From Prorocentrum cordatum (lineage: Eukaryota; Sar; Dinophyceae; Prorocentrales; Prorocentraceae), in NCBI GenBank assembly GCA_963575745.1, contig CAUYUJ010020558.1, positions 1-64,000 of the forward strand: a DNA stretch of 64,000 nt. The letters are read 5' to 3'. Shown piece after piece: positions 25,430 to 37,519 of this stretch. The position numbers and the translations under genes are program-made. Under the pieces are notes generated by a model. That model was not told the origin of the DNA, ran no database searches, and was given only the letters and a program-made list of their open reading frames with translations. The first letter of the stretch is position 1; every line of letters starts with the position of its first letter.

Positions 25430-25430
25430 G
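25315..25430. repeat. (CGCA)n/(CA)n alternating tract
   Basis: GCACGC then CACA alternation, a likely left-handed DNA former. Confidence 0.95.
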
Positions 25431-25514
25431 TGCACGTAGCGAGCCAAACTTTTGAGTCGCGACGGGTACAAGCTAGACCAGGGCGCGGCTAACATAATTG
25501 ACGGCAGCGCAAAC

Positions 25515-25519
25515 ATCTC

Positions 25520-25592
<73 letters not shown>

Positions 25593-25600
25593 ATATATAT
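25515..25600. repeat. (CT)n followed by TATATATA
   Basis: About 70 bp of CT dinucleotides, then a short TA run. Confidence 0.95.
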
Positions 25601-25989
25601 ACAATATCATCTGTAAATGGAAACAAAGAAAACGGATCGCGGTATATTGCCCAGCAGCCAGCCCGGAAACGCACCCGAACGGGCTCCGCGCCCCACGGGT
25701 GCCGCAAGGAGAATTGTCGAATGCCGACGCGCACTTCCGCGCCGCGAAAGGGCCCCCATGCCGCTGGAGCTTCCGCCACCGCCCCCCCTTTCCCGTAGTG
25801 CAAGGTTTCATCGTCTCAAACGCGCGGGTCCGCAAGCGATGTTGCTTTCTGGAGCGCCAGACGGCTTCCCCACAATATCCGCGCGCATGTTGGGCTTGGA
25901 GCTTAACGTGCGGGACATGAGAAACGTACTGATTATACAAAGCAGCGCGCGGCCAGGAGAAGCGCGAACTTAACCGCCGCGCAAGCGGG

Positions 25990-26790
25990 AGGAGCATTGG
26001 CCGAAGAACGGCCGTGACCCGGCCTCCGTCGGCCTCCTCAAAAGGCTCCAGAAAAATTCATTTTCAGTTGCGGCACTTATATGTCGACTTCTATATTCTG
26101 GAAAATGCAGAATTATCCCGCGCGCGCGAGCGCCGGTGACCCGGCCTCCGTCGGCCTCCTTAAAGGGCTCCAGAAAAATTCAGATTTAGTTTCGGGAATA
26201 ACATGTTGACTTTTAAATTCTGGACAATGCAGAACTCTCCAGCGCGCGCGAACGCCGGTGACCCGGCCTCCGTCGGCCTCCTTTAAGGGCTCCAGAAAAA
26301 ATCAGATTTAGTTTCGGGAACAACATGTAGATTTTTATATTGTAGACAATGCAGAACTCCCCACGCGCGCGCGCGGGTGACCCGGCCTCCGTCGGCCTCC
26401 TCAAGGGGCTCCAGAACAGAACAAAACAAAAAAACATGTTCAAACGCGGCACTTACATGTCGACTGGTATATTATGGACAATGCAGAACTATCCCGCGCG
26501 CACGAGCGCCGGTGACCCAGCCTCCGTCGGCCTCCTGAAAAGGCTCCAGATAAATTCAGATTTAGTCTCGGGAATAACATGTCGACTTCTATATTCTGGA
26601 CAATGCAGAATTCTCCAGCGCGCGCAAGCGCCGGTGACCCGGCCTCCGTCGGCCTCCTTAAAGGGCTCCAGAAAAAATCAAATGTAGTTTCGGGAATAAC
26701 ATGTCGATTTATATATTGTAGACAATGCAGAACTCCCCACGCGCGCGCGCGGGTGACCCGGCCTCCGTCGGCCTCCTTAAACGGCTCTTC
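25990..26790 (+). repeat. ~121-bp tandem array, 7 units
   Basis: GTGACCCGGCCTCCGTCGGC recurs at about 26013, 26136, 26258, 26377, 26512, 26633 and 26754. Units contain CTCCAGAAAAAWTCAGATTT and GACAATGCAGAACT, and end in a GCGCGCG run. Confidence 0.93.
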
Positions 26791-26894
26791 AACCAGCCAA
26801 CCTGCCTACCAGCCGGCGCACCAGCCAACCAACACACTGGACTTAACCAACCAAACGGCGCTCGCGGAGCCTTACGTGTACAAACTTGTAGATA

Positions 26895-27015
26895 GGCGAG
26901 GATTATCGCGCCCCGCGATGCGCGATGCGCGGTGAACTTCACGCCCCTGCGCCGCCGCCCTGGACAAGGGCGGCTCTCCTGCCGGGGCCGCGACGCGCGA
27001 GGCGCAATAATCTTC
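26895..27015. mobile_element. Short foldback element GATTATCGCGCC ... GGCGCAATAATC
   Basis: 12-bp inverted ends with one mismatch enclose about 95 bp of GC-rich sequence with further inner inversions. No clear target duplication. Confidence 0.5.
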
Positions 27016-27219
27016 GCGCCCCCAGGGGTGACCAAGTGCAAAGGCCTTGGGCGGCCACGTGTTTCAGAATTATGAAAACCCACGGATGCAAAGCACAAAA
27101 TGAGTATGCAGGCGTACAGTGAGGGTCTTGACCTAAGGTGTGACATGAGGAACTGATGCCCCCACCTCGGCATGCGGATACATGCAGGGGCGACAACGGG
27201 GGGGCCCGAGACTGGAGCT

Positions 27220-27540
27220 GGACCATAACGCAGCCACCGTTCAATTATGTCGAGCCAGTGAGCTCCGAACCGCGTGGCCGAAGGAACGGGGGGGGCTCTT
27301 GCGAGGAACTGGACCTCAATGCCCCATACCTTGGCATGCGGATACATGAAGGGGCGACAGCTCCAGCGCGCGCCCCGCAAGGAACGGGGGGGCCTGAGAA
27401 CGGAGCTGGACCATAACGCAGCCGCCGTTCAATTATGTCGAGCCAGTGAGCTCCGAACCGCGTAGCCGAAGGAACGGGGGGGGCCCTTGCGAGGAACTGG
27501 ACCTCAATGCCCCGCGCCCTGGCGCGCGGAACGGGCGAAA
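27220..27540 (+). repeat. ~186-bp tandem duplication
   Basis: GGACCATAACGCAGCCRCCG ... AATTATGTCGAGCCAGTGAG ... GAGGAACTGGACCTCAATGC occurs at 27222 and 27408. Confidence 0.85.
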
Positions 27541-27824
27541 GCTCCAGCGCGCGCCCAGCAAAGAACGGGAAGGCCCCGGAGAGGCGCAGGGCTTATACGC
27601 GACCGCCGTCGCATTACGTCGAGCAAGCGCAAGGAACCGAGCCCACCCGTGGCGCCCCGTTCCTTAGACCGTCCGCCCCGATCGACAAAACGAGCCCGCG
27701 CGTCCAAAATCGCAAGGAACACCGGGGGGGCTCGCCGCCAAAAAGGCAGCGGAACGCATGCAAACCTAAGGAACGTCCGGGCCCCTTTTGAAAAGTAAGT
27801 GTTCCTTACTCAAGGCGCTCACTG

Positions 27825-28060
27825 TGCGCGCCTCCGTCGGCCTCCAGAAAGCTTCACAGAAAAGTTCAATTCAGTTTTTGGATTTACAAGGCGATCTTCT
27901 TATTGTGGGCAATCCAGAACTTCCTACACGCGCCCGCGCCGCGGCGCGCGCGCGTGGTGAGTTCTGTATTGTCCACAATAAGAAGATCGCCCTGTAAATC
28001 CAAACATTGAATTTGACTTTTCTTTGAAGCTGTAAGGAGGCCGAGGGGGGCGCGTAGTTC
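27825..28060. repeat. Long palindrome, ~100-bp arms
   Basis: CCTCCGTCGGCCTCCAGAAA ... CAATTCAGTTTTTGGATTTAC ... CGATCTTCTTATTGTGGGCA is mirrored by TGTCCACAATAAGAAGATCG ... TGTAAATCCAAACATTGAAT ... GGAGGCCGAGG, with a GC-rich loop near 27925-27955. The arms resemble the 121-bp unit. A third direct copy starts at 28137. Confidence 0.88.
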
Positions 28061-28254
28061 TGTATGTGGACGCTACAGAATTCACCGCGCGCGCGCGTAG
28101 GGAGTTCTGTATTGCCCACAATGCTATGCAGAACTGCGCGCCTCCGTCGGCCCCCTTACTACTTCACAGGCAAAAATAAATTCAGTCTTTGGCTTTACAA
28201 AACGATCTGCTTATGGGGGGCAATCCAAAACTCACCACGCGCGCGCGCGGGGAA

Positions 28255-28965
28255 ACCAAATGTGAAACTGAATTCTCTGGCCCCAAGGACTCGCCGTACA
28301 ATGGGCAAATGCGTTGGAAACCGCAGCGCGCGCCGCAAAGTCGCGCGCGCGCGTTGGACAATGAGCGGGGAACCATATTGCGCAGCTCAAGGTCGCGCGC
28401 GCGCGCCCTTGCGCTGCGCACTGTGGTTTTCTACGCATGTGTCAACGATGTCAGCGTGAAAATCAATAGGGGAAAACCCTAAGCAAAATTTAGTTCTCTG
28501 AATCCAGGAGATGGCCACACGATTAGCAAATGCGTGGAAAACCACAGCGCGCAGCGCAAGGTCGCGCGCGCGCGACCTTGCGCTGCGCACTATGGCTTCC
28601 CACGCATGCGAACTCGAAGTCCAAATCGGGAATGCATCATGTAAACAATATTTCTCTGGCCCCAACAGATGGCCATGCAGTTGATAATTGCGTGGGAAAG
28701 CCAGCGCGCAGCGCAAGGTCGCGCGCGCGACGTTTCGGTGCGCACAACGGTTTCGTCCCATAAATTTGTGAACGATGTGAACGCGAAAACCAAACGATGC
28801 GCAATTTAATACTCGTCGCAACAGATGACCATACAAGTGGAAACCATAGTGCGCAGCGCAAAATCGCGCGCGCGCTGCGCACTTCGGTTCCCGCGCGTTT
28901 GTCGTCGGTGTGAACGCGAAAACCCTAAGGGAAAACCCGATTTGACATGTAGTTCTCTGGCCAGA
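28255..28965. repeat. Tandem hairpin repeat, ~140-bp units
   Basis: Each unit carries TTCTCTGGCCCCA, an ATGCGTGGRAA block and a GCGC hairpin such as CGCAGCGCAAGGTCGCGCGC facing its own inverse (28548-28600, perfect over more than 20 bp). Confidence 0.85.
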
Positions 28966-29229
28966 CACTTAACAAATGCGCGGCGCCCAATGGTTTTCCA
29001 CGAACTGTTAAGTGCATGGCCATCAGCGCGCCATGGCTTTCCTGCGCCGGCTGCCGCGGCTTGCTGTGACCAGCGGGCGACCAATAGTGGGCCATGGGTG
29101 CAAACGCGCCCAAACGGCTAATCACGGGAAAAGAATCCACGGGGGGCGGGCCAGGGGCATCGGGGCCTTGTTTTCGTCCCAAGGAAATCGGGGGGGCGGG
29201 GGGGGGGGACCTCCTGCGGCTAACCCGCG

Positions 29230-29840
29230 ACATTCCCGGCTGCGGGGCCCGCCGCGTGCGCAAAATTTCCCATCCGGGCCACTGCCCGATCTCGCGCAAT
29301 TGCCTGCCGGGTTCGCTGAATTCCCAGCCAGGTAACCAACCAAAATCGCCGAATTACCGGCTGGGTGCGCGGAGTTACCAACCGGGCGCGCGGGAATTAA
29401 CAGCCGGGCTACCGGCCAGGTGCGCGGAGTTACAGCCGGGCTGCCGGCCAGGCAAAGGGCCGGCCGTCTGCGGCGTTCTGTAGCGGCGCTGTAGCCCCGC
29501 TACAGAATGTGCTGCAAGGCCAAGCTAAGGGCCGGGCTACCAGCCGGGCTACCGGCCGGGTTGCCGGCCGGGCTGGGAATTAACAGCCGGGTTACCAGCC
29601 GGGTTACCAGCCGGGTTACCAGCCGGGCTGGGGCTAACAGCCGGGTTACCGGCCGGGCGCGCAGCTAACAGCCGGGCTACCAGCCGGGTTGCCGGCCGGG
29701 CCGGGTCACCGGCCGGGTTCGTAGAATTACTGGCAGGGTTACCGGCCGGGTTCGTGGAGTTACCGGCAGGGTTGCCCGCCGCGTTCGCGGACTTACTGGC
29801 CGGGCTACCGGCCGGTCACCAGCCGAGCTACTGGGCGGGC
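29230..29840 (+). repeat. CCGGGYTACCRG 12-13-bp minisatellite
   Basis: GCCGGGTTACCA/GCCGGGCTACCG units with insertions of GGAGTTA or AATTAACA. Confidence 0.9.
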
Positions 29841-30129
29841 GAGGGGCCAGCCCGCTGGGTACCGGTCAGGGTGGGCAGGGCTGCTTGCCGGGCCAGGCCC
29901 CAGGCCGGGGGCGACCGGGCTGCGCTGAACACGGGCCGCACATGGCCTCGGCGCTTTCCCCTCTCGCATAATATGGTGTCCCGCCCTAACGCGCGGCGGC
30001 ATTGCCCCGGCCTTGCAACCGTATGTTCGCCTACCTACGTAGTGGCCCATGGCCACAGTGCGTGTGGCTGCATTTCCGCGCTCGCATATTGTGTTTATTT
30101 CCCACGCAGAAAGGCCCGCGACCGCCGCG

Positions 30130-33100
30130 CGCCGAATGCACAGCTCGCGCCCGCGCGCGCGCGTAGTACGCTGAGCCACTTGGCCGACGTGCCACAACCC
30201 CATGTTAACTTGGAAATCCATTCGGCCACCGCTGAAAGGGCCGCTTGAGTTTCCAGGCAAACATAACGGCCCGTCTATTGTGGGCACAACAGAATTCACA
30301 GCTCGCGCCCGCGCGCGCGTGGGCGCGTTGCGCGCTCAGCCACATGGTCGACATGCTCCAACCACATGTTAACTTGGAGATGCAGTCGGTCACCTCTCAG
30401 GGCCACCTTCGTTCACAGGCCAACACGGCGGCCCTTCTTTTGTGGGTAACCCAAGATTCACGACTCGCGCTCGCGCGGTCGCGGGCGCGCGCGCGCGCGG
30501 TGGCGCTTTGTAAATCGAGCCACGTAGCCGACACGCTACAAACTCATGCTAACTTCGAAATCCAATCGGTCACCGCTAAGGGACCATTTGAGTTTCCTGG
30601 CCACAACATGGCGGCCCTTTCTAATGTGGGTGGTCCAGAAGTCACATCTCGCGCGCGCGGGCGCGTTGTACGCTAAGCCACGTGACCGACATGCTACAAG
30701 CCCATGTTAACTCGGAATGCAATCAGTCACCGTTAATTGGCCAATTAGATTTTCCATGCCAACATGGTGGCCGTTGTAGGGTGGAAAAAATACAGAGTTC
30801 ACAGCTAGCGCGCGCGTGGACGACGCGTGCGCTGAGCCACCTGGCCGATACGCGACAACCCCGGTGTTAACTCGGAAGTTCAATCGGTTACTGCGGAGGG
30901 GCCACTTGAGCTTCCATGCCAACATAAAGGGCCCGATATTGCGGGTAGTACGGCTTTCAGAGCTCGCACGCGCCGGGGGGGGGGGGCGCGCGCGCGGGCG
31001 CCATGTGCGTTCAGCCACATGCTACAAGCCCATGTGAACTCGGAATTCCAATCGGTCACCGCTCAGGGGCCACATGAGTTTCCAGGAGACAGCGGCCCTT
31101 CGATTGTGGGTAGTACAGGATGCACAGCCCGCGCGCGCGCGTGCGCGCGTTGTGCGCTGAGCCACTTGGCCGACATGCAACAGCCCCATGTTAACTTGGA
31201 AATCCATTCGGCCACCGCCACGGGGCCGCTTGAATTGCCAGGCCAGCACGGCGGTCCTCTGTCGTGGATGATGCAGAGTTCACAGCTCGCGCCCGCGCGG
31301 TCGGGCGCGTTGTACGCTGAGCTACTTGGCCAACACGGCACAACCACATGCTAACTAGGATAGTCAATCTTCTACCGCAACAGGCAACTTTTAGTTTCCA
31401 AGCAAACATAGCGGCCCTTCTGGTGTGGATAGTTCGTAAGTCACTGCTCGCGCGCGCGCGTGGGCGTCCTTTACGCTGAGCCACTTGTGCGACATGCTAC
31501 AACCCCATGTTAAATTGAAAATACAGTCGGCCATCGCTAGAGAACCACTTGCGTTTCCAAGCCAATACGGCGGCCCTTCTGTTGTGAGCGATGCAGAGGT
31601 CACAACTCGCGCCCGCGCGTGCGCGCGGGTGCGTTGTACGCTGAGCAACTTGGCCGACATGCGGCAACCCTAGGTAAACTGGGGAAACCAATCGGCCACC
31701 GCTAAGGGGCCACTATGGCTTCCAGGCCAACATGACGGCCACTCTATTGCGTGCAATAAAGAATTTACAGCTTAATCGGCACGCTGCTAACTCATGGTTA
31801 CTCGGAAATCGAACCAGCCAACGATAGGATTGCACTTCAGTTTCCAGGCAATCGTGGCGGCCCTTCTATTATGGGTAACCAAGTGATCCAGAAGTCGCAA
31901 CTCGCGCGCGCGCGGGTGGGTGCGTTGAGCGCTGGACCACTTGGCCAACGTGCCACAAACCAGTGCTAACCTGGAAATCAATCCGGGGTTCCAAGCCAAC
32001 ACGGCGGCCCTTCTACTTTGGATCAGGGTTCGCAGCTCGCGCCCGCGCGCGCGCGGGCGCGTTGCGCGCTGAGCCACTTGGCTGACATGCTGGAAGCCAC
32101 CGCAAAGGGGCTACTTGAGTGTGCAGGCCAACATGGCGGCCCTTCTACTGCGGGTAATACGAAAATTCACAACTCGCGCGCGCGCGGGCGCGCGCGAGGC
32201 GCCTTGCACGCTGGGCAACTTGGCCGACATGCTACAAACCCATGTTTAACATGGAAAATACCATCGGCCACCGCTAAGGTGCCACTTGAGTTCTCAGGCC
32301 AACGTGGCGGCATTTGCATTGCGGAGAATACAGGGTTCACAGCTCGCGCCTGCGCGCGCAGGCGCGGGCGCTCTGTACGCTGCACAACTTAACCGGCATG
32401 CTACGACCTTTTGCTAACTTGGAAGTCCGTCGGTTACTGCTAAGGGGCCACCTAAGTTTCTAAGCAAACATGGCGGCCATTCTATTGTTGGTGCTACAGA
32501 ATTCACAGCTCGCGCGCGCGAGCGCAAGCGGGCGCGCGCGCGCGTGGGCCCGTTGTACGCTGAACTATTTAACCAAAACGCTACAAACTCGAGCTATCTC
32601 GGATATTCAATCGGTGACCGCTAATGGGCCGCTTGATTTCCAAGGCCAGCATGGCGGCCCTGCTATTGCGGGTAGAACTCACAGCTCGCGCGCGCGCGTG
32701 GGCGCGCTGTGCGCTGAGACACTTGGCCGACGTGCTAGAAGCCCATGTTAAATTGGAAAAAGAAATCGGCCACCACTAAGGGGCTGCTTGAACTCCCAAG
32801 CCACCATGGCGGCCCTTCTGTTCTGGATAACGCAGAGTGGCGGCTCGCTCCCGCGCGCGCGGGCGACTTGTGCGCTGAGCCACTTGGCCGACATGCTACA
32901 TCCCCATGTCAATTTGACAATCCAGTCGGTCACCGCTGGGGGGCCACTTTAGTTTCCAGGACAGCACGACTGCCCTTCTTTTGTGGATAACACAGAATTC
33001 ACAGCTCGCGCCCGCGCGCGCGCGTGGGCGCGTTGCGCGCTGAGCCACTTCACCGACGCGCTACAAACCCATGGTAAATCGGAAATCCAATCGGTCTCCG

Positions 33101-33370
33101 CTAGGGGGCCACTTGAGCGCCCATGCCAACATTGCGGCACTTCTATTATAAATGATACAGAATTCACAGCTCGCGCCGGCGCGCGCGCGCGGGCGCGTTG
33201 CGCGCTGAGCCACTTGGCTGGCGCGCTGCAGCCCCGCGCTACCTGGAACGCCCATTCGGTCACCGCCCAAGAACCCTTTCGTTTCCAGGCCCCTTCGTTG
33301 CCAGACCGCTGAGAACAATGCAGAAATCACACCTCGCGCGCACGCGCGCGTGCGCGTTGTACGCTCGTCC
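30130..33370 (+). repeat. ~160-bp satellite, about 21 units
   Basis: Each unit has CAGCTCGCGCSCGCGCGCGC, GCTGAGCCACTTGGCCGACA, CCCATGTTAACTTGG, TCGGTCACCGCTAAGGGGCC and AGGCCAACATGGCGGCCCTT. Units begin about 160 bp apart from 30147 to 33332; one near 31770 lacks the GC core. Confidence 0.95.
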
Positions 33371-33540
33371 TCCTCCTCCTCCTCCTCCTCCTCCTCCTCC
33401 TCCTCCTCCTTTCCTCCTCCTCCTCTTCCTCGCCCAATCCTCCTCCTCTTTCTCCTCCTTTCCTCCTCCTCCTCCTCCTCATCCCCCTCCTCCTTCTCCT
33501 CCCCCTCCTCTTCCTCCTCCTCCCCCCAAAGCTTGCGCAG
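33365..33540. repeat. (CTC)n pyrimidine tract
   Basis: CTC/TCC triplets directly at the end of the satellite. 33540-34180 holds further pyrimidine runs and unassigned sequence. Confidence 0.9.
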
Positions 33541-34179
33541 TCAATGTCATCATACTTCTGCTCGCCCCTTTCCTGCTTCTCCCGTCGCTCCCCCCTTCTT
33601 CCTTTTAGTCCTCGTCCTCCTCGTGTTCCCCCCCCCCGCCTCCCCCTCCCCCGCCTCCTCATCATTCTTCTGCGCCCTGCCTGTTTCGGCAAGGGCCGCG
33701 AATGTGCATTCGCACCCGGGCGTGCCCAGGCTGACCCACGAAATTCAGTTTGACGGCTTCCCCATCAATTTCTCTTCGTTACACGGAATGTTCTCGCACT
33801 TCCCTGATCAAGACATTTCGCCTGGGTACTATTGCTGGGTGGACCGTGATGGATACGAACAGTAACGAAACCAACTACGCGATCAACTGCGAATGAAACT
33901 ACACACGGAACTCCCCACAAACATGTTTCGCACGTGGCGTTCATCGTGCAACAACACTTCCAGAAGGGCGAAAGAGGCGAAGCCTTCCCACAATAAAATC
34001 ACGATTTCTGAATTCAAGCACACACAGTCCTTCAGGGCAAAAACAACAACAAACCATAATTCTGGATTTTCCCAACCATGCCATCGGACAAAAACGTAAT
34101 TTTGAATATTACATTTTAGTTGTGCCCCCCGGCCTGGCTGTTAGCGTTTTTGGGTGGCCCCCCCTTCCTGTAGACGGCC

Positions 34180-34925
34180 CCCTCACTAAGGCATGCTCAG
34201 CTGGGTGTCTCGAGCGAAACGCTGACTGTTGAACAACAATGTTGAAAACCCCTGGGCTGTTTAATGATTTCGCTTCTTGGGCCATCACAGAGGTCCTCCG
34301 AGAGCGCTCCAAAAAGATGTCTGAACAGGGCTCTTGGCGCATCCCATGTGTTCGAGGATGTCTCATGCGAAACGGCGATGTGTGGAGGACCGAAGATTAG
34401 AACAGCGATTTCAACAGATACGACCCCTCGAAATCACGATTTGACCAGGATGACTCAGGCGAAACGCGCATTCTTGGGAACCGTTCTTGACATGAACGGG
34501 AAGCGCGTGAAATCGAAGAGCTTGGCAAGAACCTGCATCAAAATAGAAGTCACATGTCGCATAAGCGCTCTTCCCGAACGTCCACAAGGGGTACCAGGTG
34601 GAGTTCACTACCCGCGCAAGTTCAAGCGCGATGCTCACATCGAACGTACACAAAGGGTACCATGTGGAGTTCACTACCCGCGTAAATTCAGACGTGGCGC
34701 TCGCCCCGAACGTCCGCAAAAGGTACCAAGTGGAGTTCACTACCCGCGCAAGTTCAGACGTGCCGCTCAACCTGAACGTCCATATACCAGGTGGAGTTCT
34801 CTACCAGCGAAAGTTCAGGCGAAGCCCCAGAATGTTGAAAAACACATTGGCGTTTGACAAATGTTCGAAGCCCAACCCTACAGACCCTAACCCTACATAC
34901 CCTGAACTGCATCGGTCGTAAGTGT
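34180..34925 (+). repeat. Dispersed repeat copy C with inner 66-bp tandem units
   Basis: The homologue of 22970-24690. Inside it GAACGTCCACAAGGGGTACC ... GTGGAGTTCACTACCCGCGC repeats at 34576, 34642, 34708 and 34774. It ends in CCCAACCCTACAGACCCTAA-type telomere-like sequence. Confidence 0.85.
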
Positions 34926-35169
34926 AGTGGTCGTCGTCGTCGTAGTGGCAGTGATCGTAGTAGTAGCCAACGTGAAGATTGAGCGACAGCCACCAGACGG
35001 GGCGCCCACGAGGCGCCCACACCGTCGTCCACCCAGCAAAAACCCGAGGAACCCACCCCTGGTGGGTTCCCGGGTGCGAAGTGACTCAGTTTACACCAAA
35101 AAATAAATTTATCCTGGCGAAGAACTCAACCATATGCAATTTTGAATCGCAATTGTGAGCCCCGCCTTC

Positions 35170-36420
35170 CGTGGAGCACCATGGGGCCACAAAACGCGTG
35201 AGGTGTGCCGAAATCGGCGCGGTGGAACCATGCGACCCCTGCCAGTGGGGCTTTCGGTGGAGCTCCGTATAGGGCACGAAACGTGCAAGGGGTGTGCCGA
35301 AATCGGTGCGGTGGAGCCATGCGAGCCCTGCCATTGGGGCCTCCGGTGGCGCTTCCTGTCGGGTCACGAAACGTGTGAGGGGTGTGCCAGAATGGGGCGG
35401 CGCCGCCATGCTGACTGCGCCACTGGGACCAGGCGGCGCTCCCCATGGGGCCACGAAACGTGGGAGGGGTGCGCCGAAATAGGGCCGGGCCGCCATGCAA
35501 ACTTTGCCACTGGGGCCTTCGGTGGAGCTCCCCATGGGGCCACGAAAAGTGGGAGGGGTGCGCCGACATGAGGCGGGGCCGCCATGCGAATCCTGCCACT
35601 GGGGCCTTCGGTGAAGCTCCCTATGAGGCCACGGAACGTGTGAGCGGTGCGCTGACATGGGGCGGGGCCGCCACGCGAACTTTGCACTGGGGCCTTCGGT
35701 GGAGCTCCCCCTGGGGCCACGAAACGTGTGAGCGGTGCGCCGAAATGGGGCGGGGTCGCCACGCGAACTTTGCCACTGGGGCCTTCGGTGGAGCTCCCCA
35801 TGGGGCCACGAAGCGTGTGCGGGGTGCGCCGACATTAGGCGGAGCCGCCACGCGAACTTTGCCACTGGGGCCTTCGGTGGAGCTGCCCATGGGACCACGA
35901 AACATGTGAGGGGTCCGCCGAGATGGGGCGGGGCCGCCATGCGAATCCTGCCACTGGGGCCTTCGGTGGAGCTCCCCATGGGGCCACGAAACGTGTGAGG
36001 GGTGAGCCGAAATGAGGCGGGGCCGCCATGCGAACTCTGCTTCTGGGGCCTTCGGTGGAGCTCCCCATGGAGCCACGAAACGTGGGAGCGGTACGCCGAC
36101 ATGGCGCGGGGCCTCCATGCGAACTTTGCCACTGGGGCCTTCCCATGGGGCCACGAAACGTGTGAGCGGTGCGCCGAAATGGGGCGGGGCCGCCATGCGA
36201 ATCCTGCCACTGGGGCCTTCGGTGAAGCTCCCTATGAGGCCACGGAACGTGTGAGGGGTGCGCCGACATGGGGCGAGGCCGCCACGCGAACTTTGCCACT
36301 GGGGCCTTCGGTGGAGCTCCCCATGGGGCCACGAAGCGTGTGCGGGGTGCGCCGACATGGGGCGGGGCCGCCACGCGAACTTTGCCACTGGGGCCTTTGG
36401 TGGAACTCCCTATGGTGCCT
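35170..36420 (+). repeat. 89-bp satellite, 14 units, block 1
   Basis: GGGGCCACGAAACGTGTGAG ... GCGCCGAAATGGGGCGGGGC ... CCACTGGGGCCTTCGGTGGA. Unit cores lie at about 35187, 35273, 35361 ... 36326. Confidence 0.95.
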
Positions 36421-36439
36421 CTGGTCTCTCGCGAAACGG

Positions 36440-37060
36440 TACGAAATTGTGTCGTGGGTTGTCCTGTGGGCTGCCCTGTGGGATGCCCCGTGCTTGTCCC
36501 GTGGGTTGCCCCGTCGGCTGTCCTATGGGTTGCGGTTCGCCCCGTGGTTTGTCCCGTGGCGTGTCCCGTGAATTGTCATGTGGTTGTCCCGTGGGTTATC
36601 CCGCAAATTGTCCCGCGGGTTGTCCAACGGGTTGTCCTATGGGCTGTCTGGTGACTGATCCCATGGGTTTCTGTGAGCTATTCCGTGGGCTGTCCCGTGT
36701 GTTGTTCAATGGGCTGTGCTGTGGTTGTTCCGTGATTGTCCAATGGATGTCGCGTGGGTTGCCCTGTGGGTTGCCCCGTGGGTTGTCCCGTGGGTTGTCC
36801 CGTGGGTTGTCACATGGGTTGTCCCGTGGATTGTCCCGTGACTTATCTTGCGGGTGATTATGTGGTTGTCCCATGGTTGTCCCTTGGGTTTCCCGTTGGT
36901 TGTCCCATGGTTGTTCGACGGGTTCTCCCTTGGGTTCGTTCTAAAAGAATGTTCCGTGGCGTGTCCCCTAACTGCTCCAAAACTCGTCCTGCGGATGTTC
37001 CGCGAAATGTTCCGTGAGTTGTGCTGCAGGTGTTTGTCCCATAGTTGCCCCATAACTGTC
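36440..37060 (+). repeat. 12-bp GTCCCGTGGGTT minisatellite
   Basis: GTCCCGTGGGTT/GCCCTGTGGGTT units fading into degenerate copies after 36900. 37080-37500 has AATCGAAATGCAA-type A-rich short repeats. Confidence 0.9.
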
Positions 37061-37344
37061 CCGCAGTTGTTCCTTCGCAAAGAATATGCACTGCAAATCG
37101 AACTGCAATCGAAATAGAAATCGAAACTTAAATAAACATGCAATCCAAGTACCCACAACCCAGGTACGTCTCAAAACTCTGCTGAAGCTCTCTTCAACCT
37201 TCTTGGCGTCCTCAGGGGCAGTATATCGGCTCTCCTCGACAGGTAGCCAAATCTGCAAAGATCTCCTCGAGGACAGTCTTGTCTGCCCTACTGTTCCCCC
37301 TGGGCACGAGCACACCACACCGTAGCCACAGAGATGCGAAACTG

Positions 37345-37368
37345 GCTGGCGGAGTGAGCGAAGCGATT
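37345..37368 (+). repeat. GGCGGAGTGAGCGAAGCGAT motif, copy 1
   Basis: Also at 57011-57030 and, as GGCGGAATGAGCGAAGCGAT, at 57231-57250. Each is followed by a short A-rich ATAA stretch. Confidence 0.75.
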
Positions 37369-37519
37369 ACATAAACATGCAATCCAAATACAAATCGAAA
37401 TGCAAGTGCAAATGAAAATCCTACTGCAAATCTAATGCACAGCGCAACGCAGTGCAACTGCAATTGAACTGCAAATCGAAACGCAAATCGAAAAGCAAGT
37501 CTGCTCTCACAACCTCCTC

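Noticed and set aside
30130-33370. Many Arg/Ala-rich frames across the 160-bp satellite
   Set aside because: Frames follow the repeat on both strands and end at unit boundaries.
30130-33370. CRISPR array
   Set aside because: Units are about 160 bp and diverge throughout, without short identical repeats and unique spacers; the genome is eukaryotic.
35086-36388. 254-374-residue His/Pro-rich minus frames in the 89-bp satellite
   Set aside because: The period is close to a multiple of three, which keeps frames open; no unique coding sequence or splice context.
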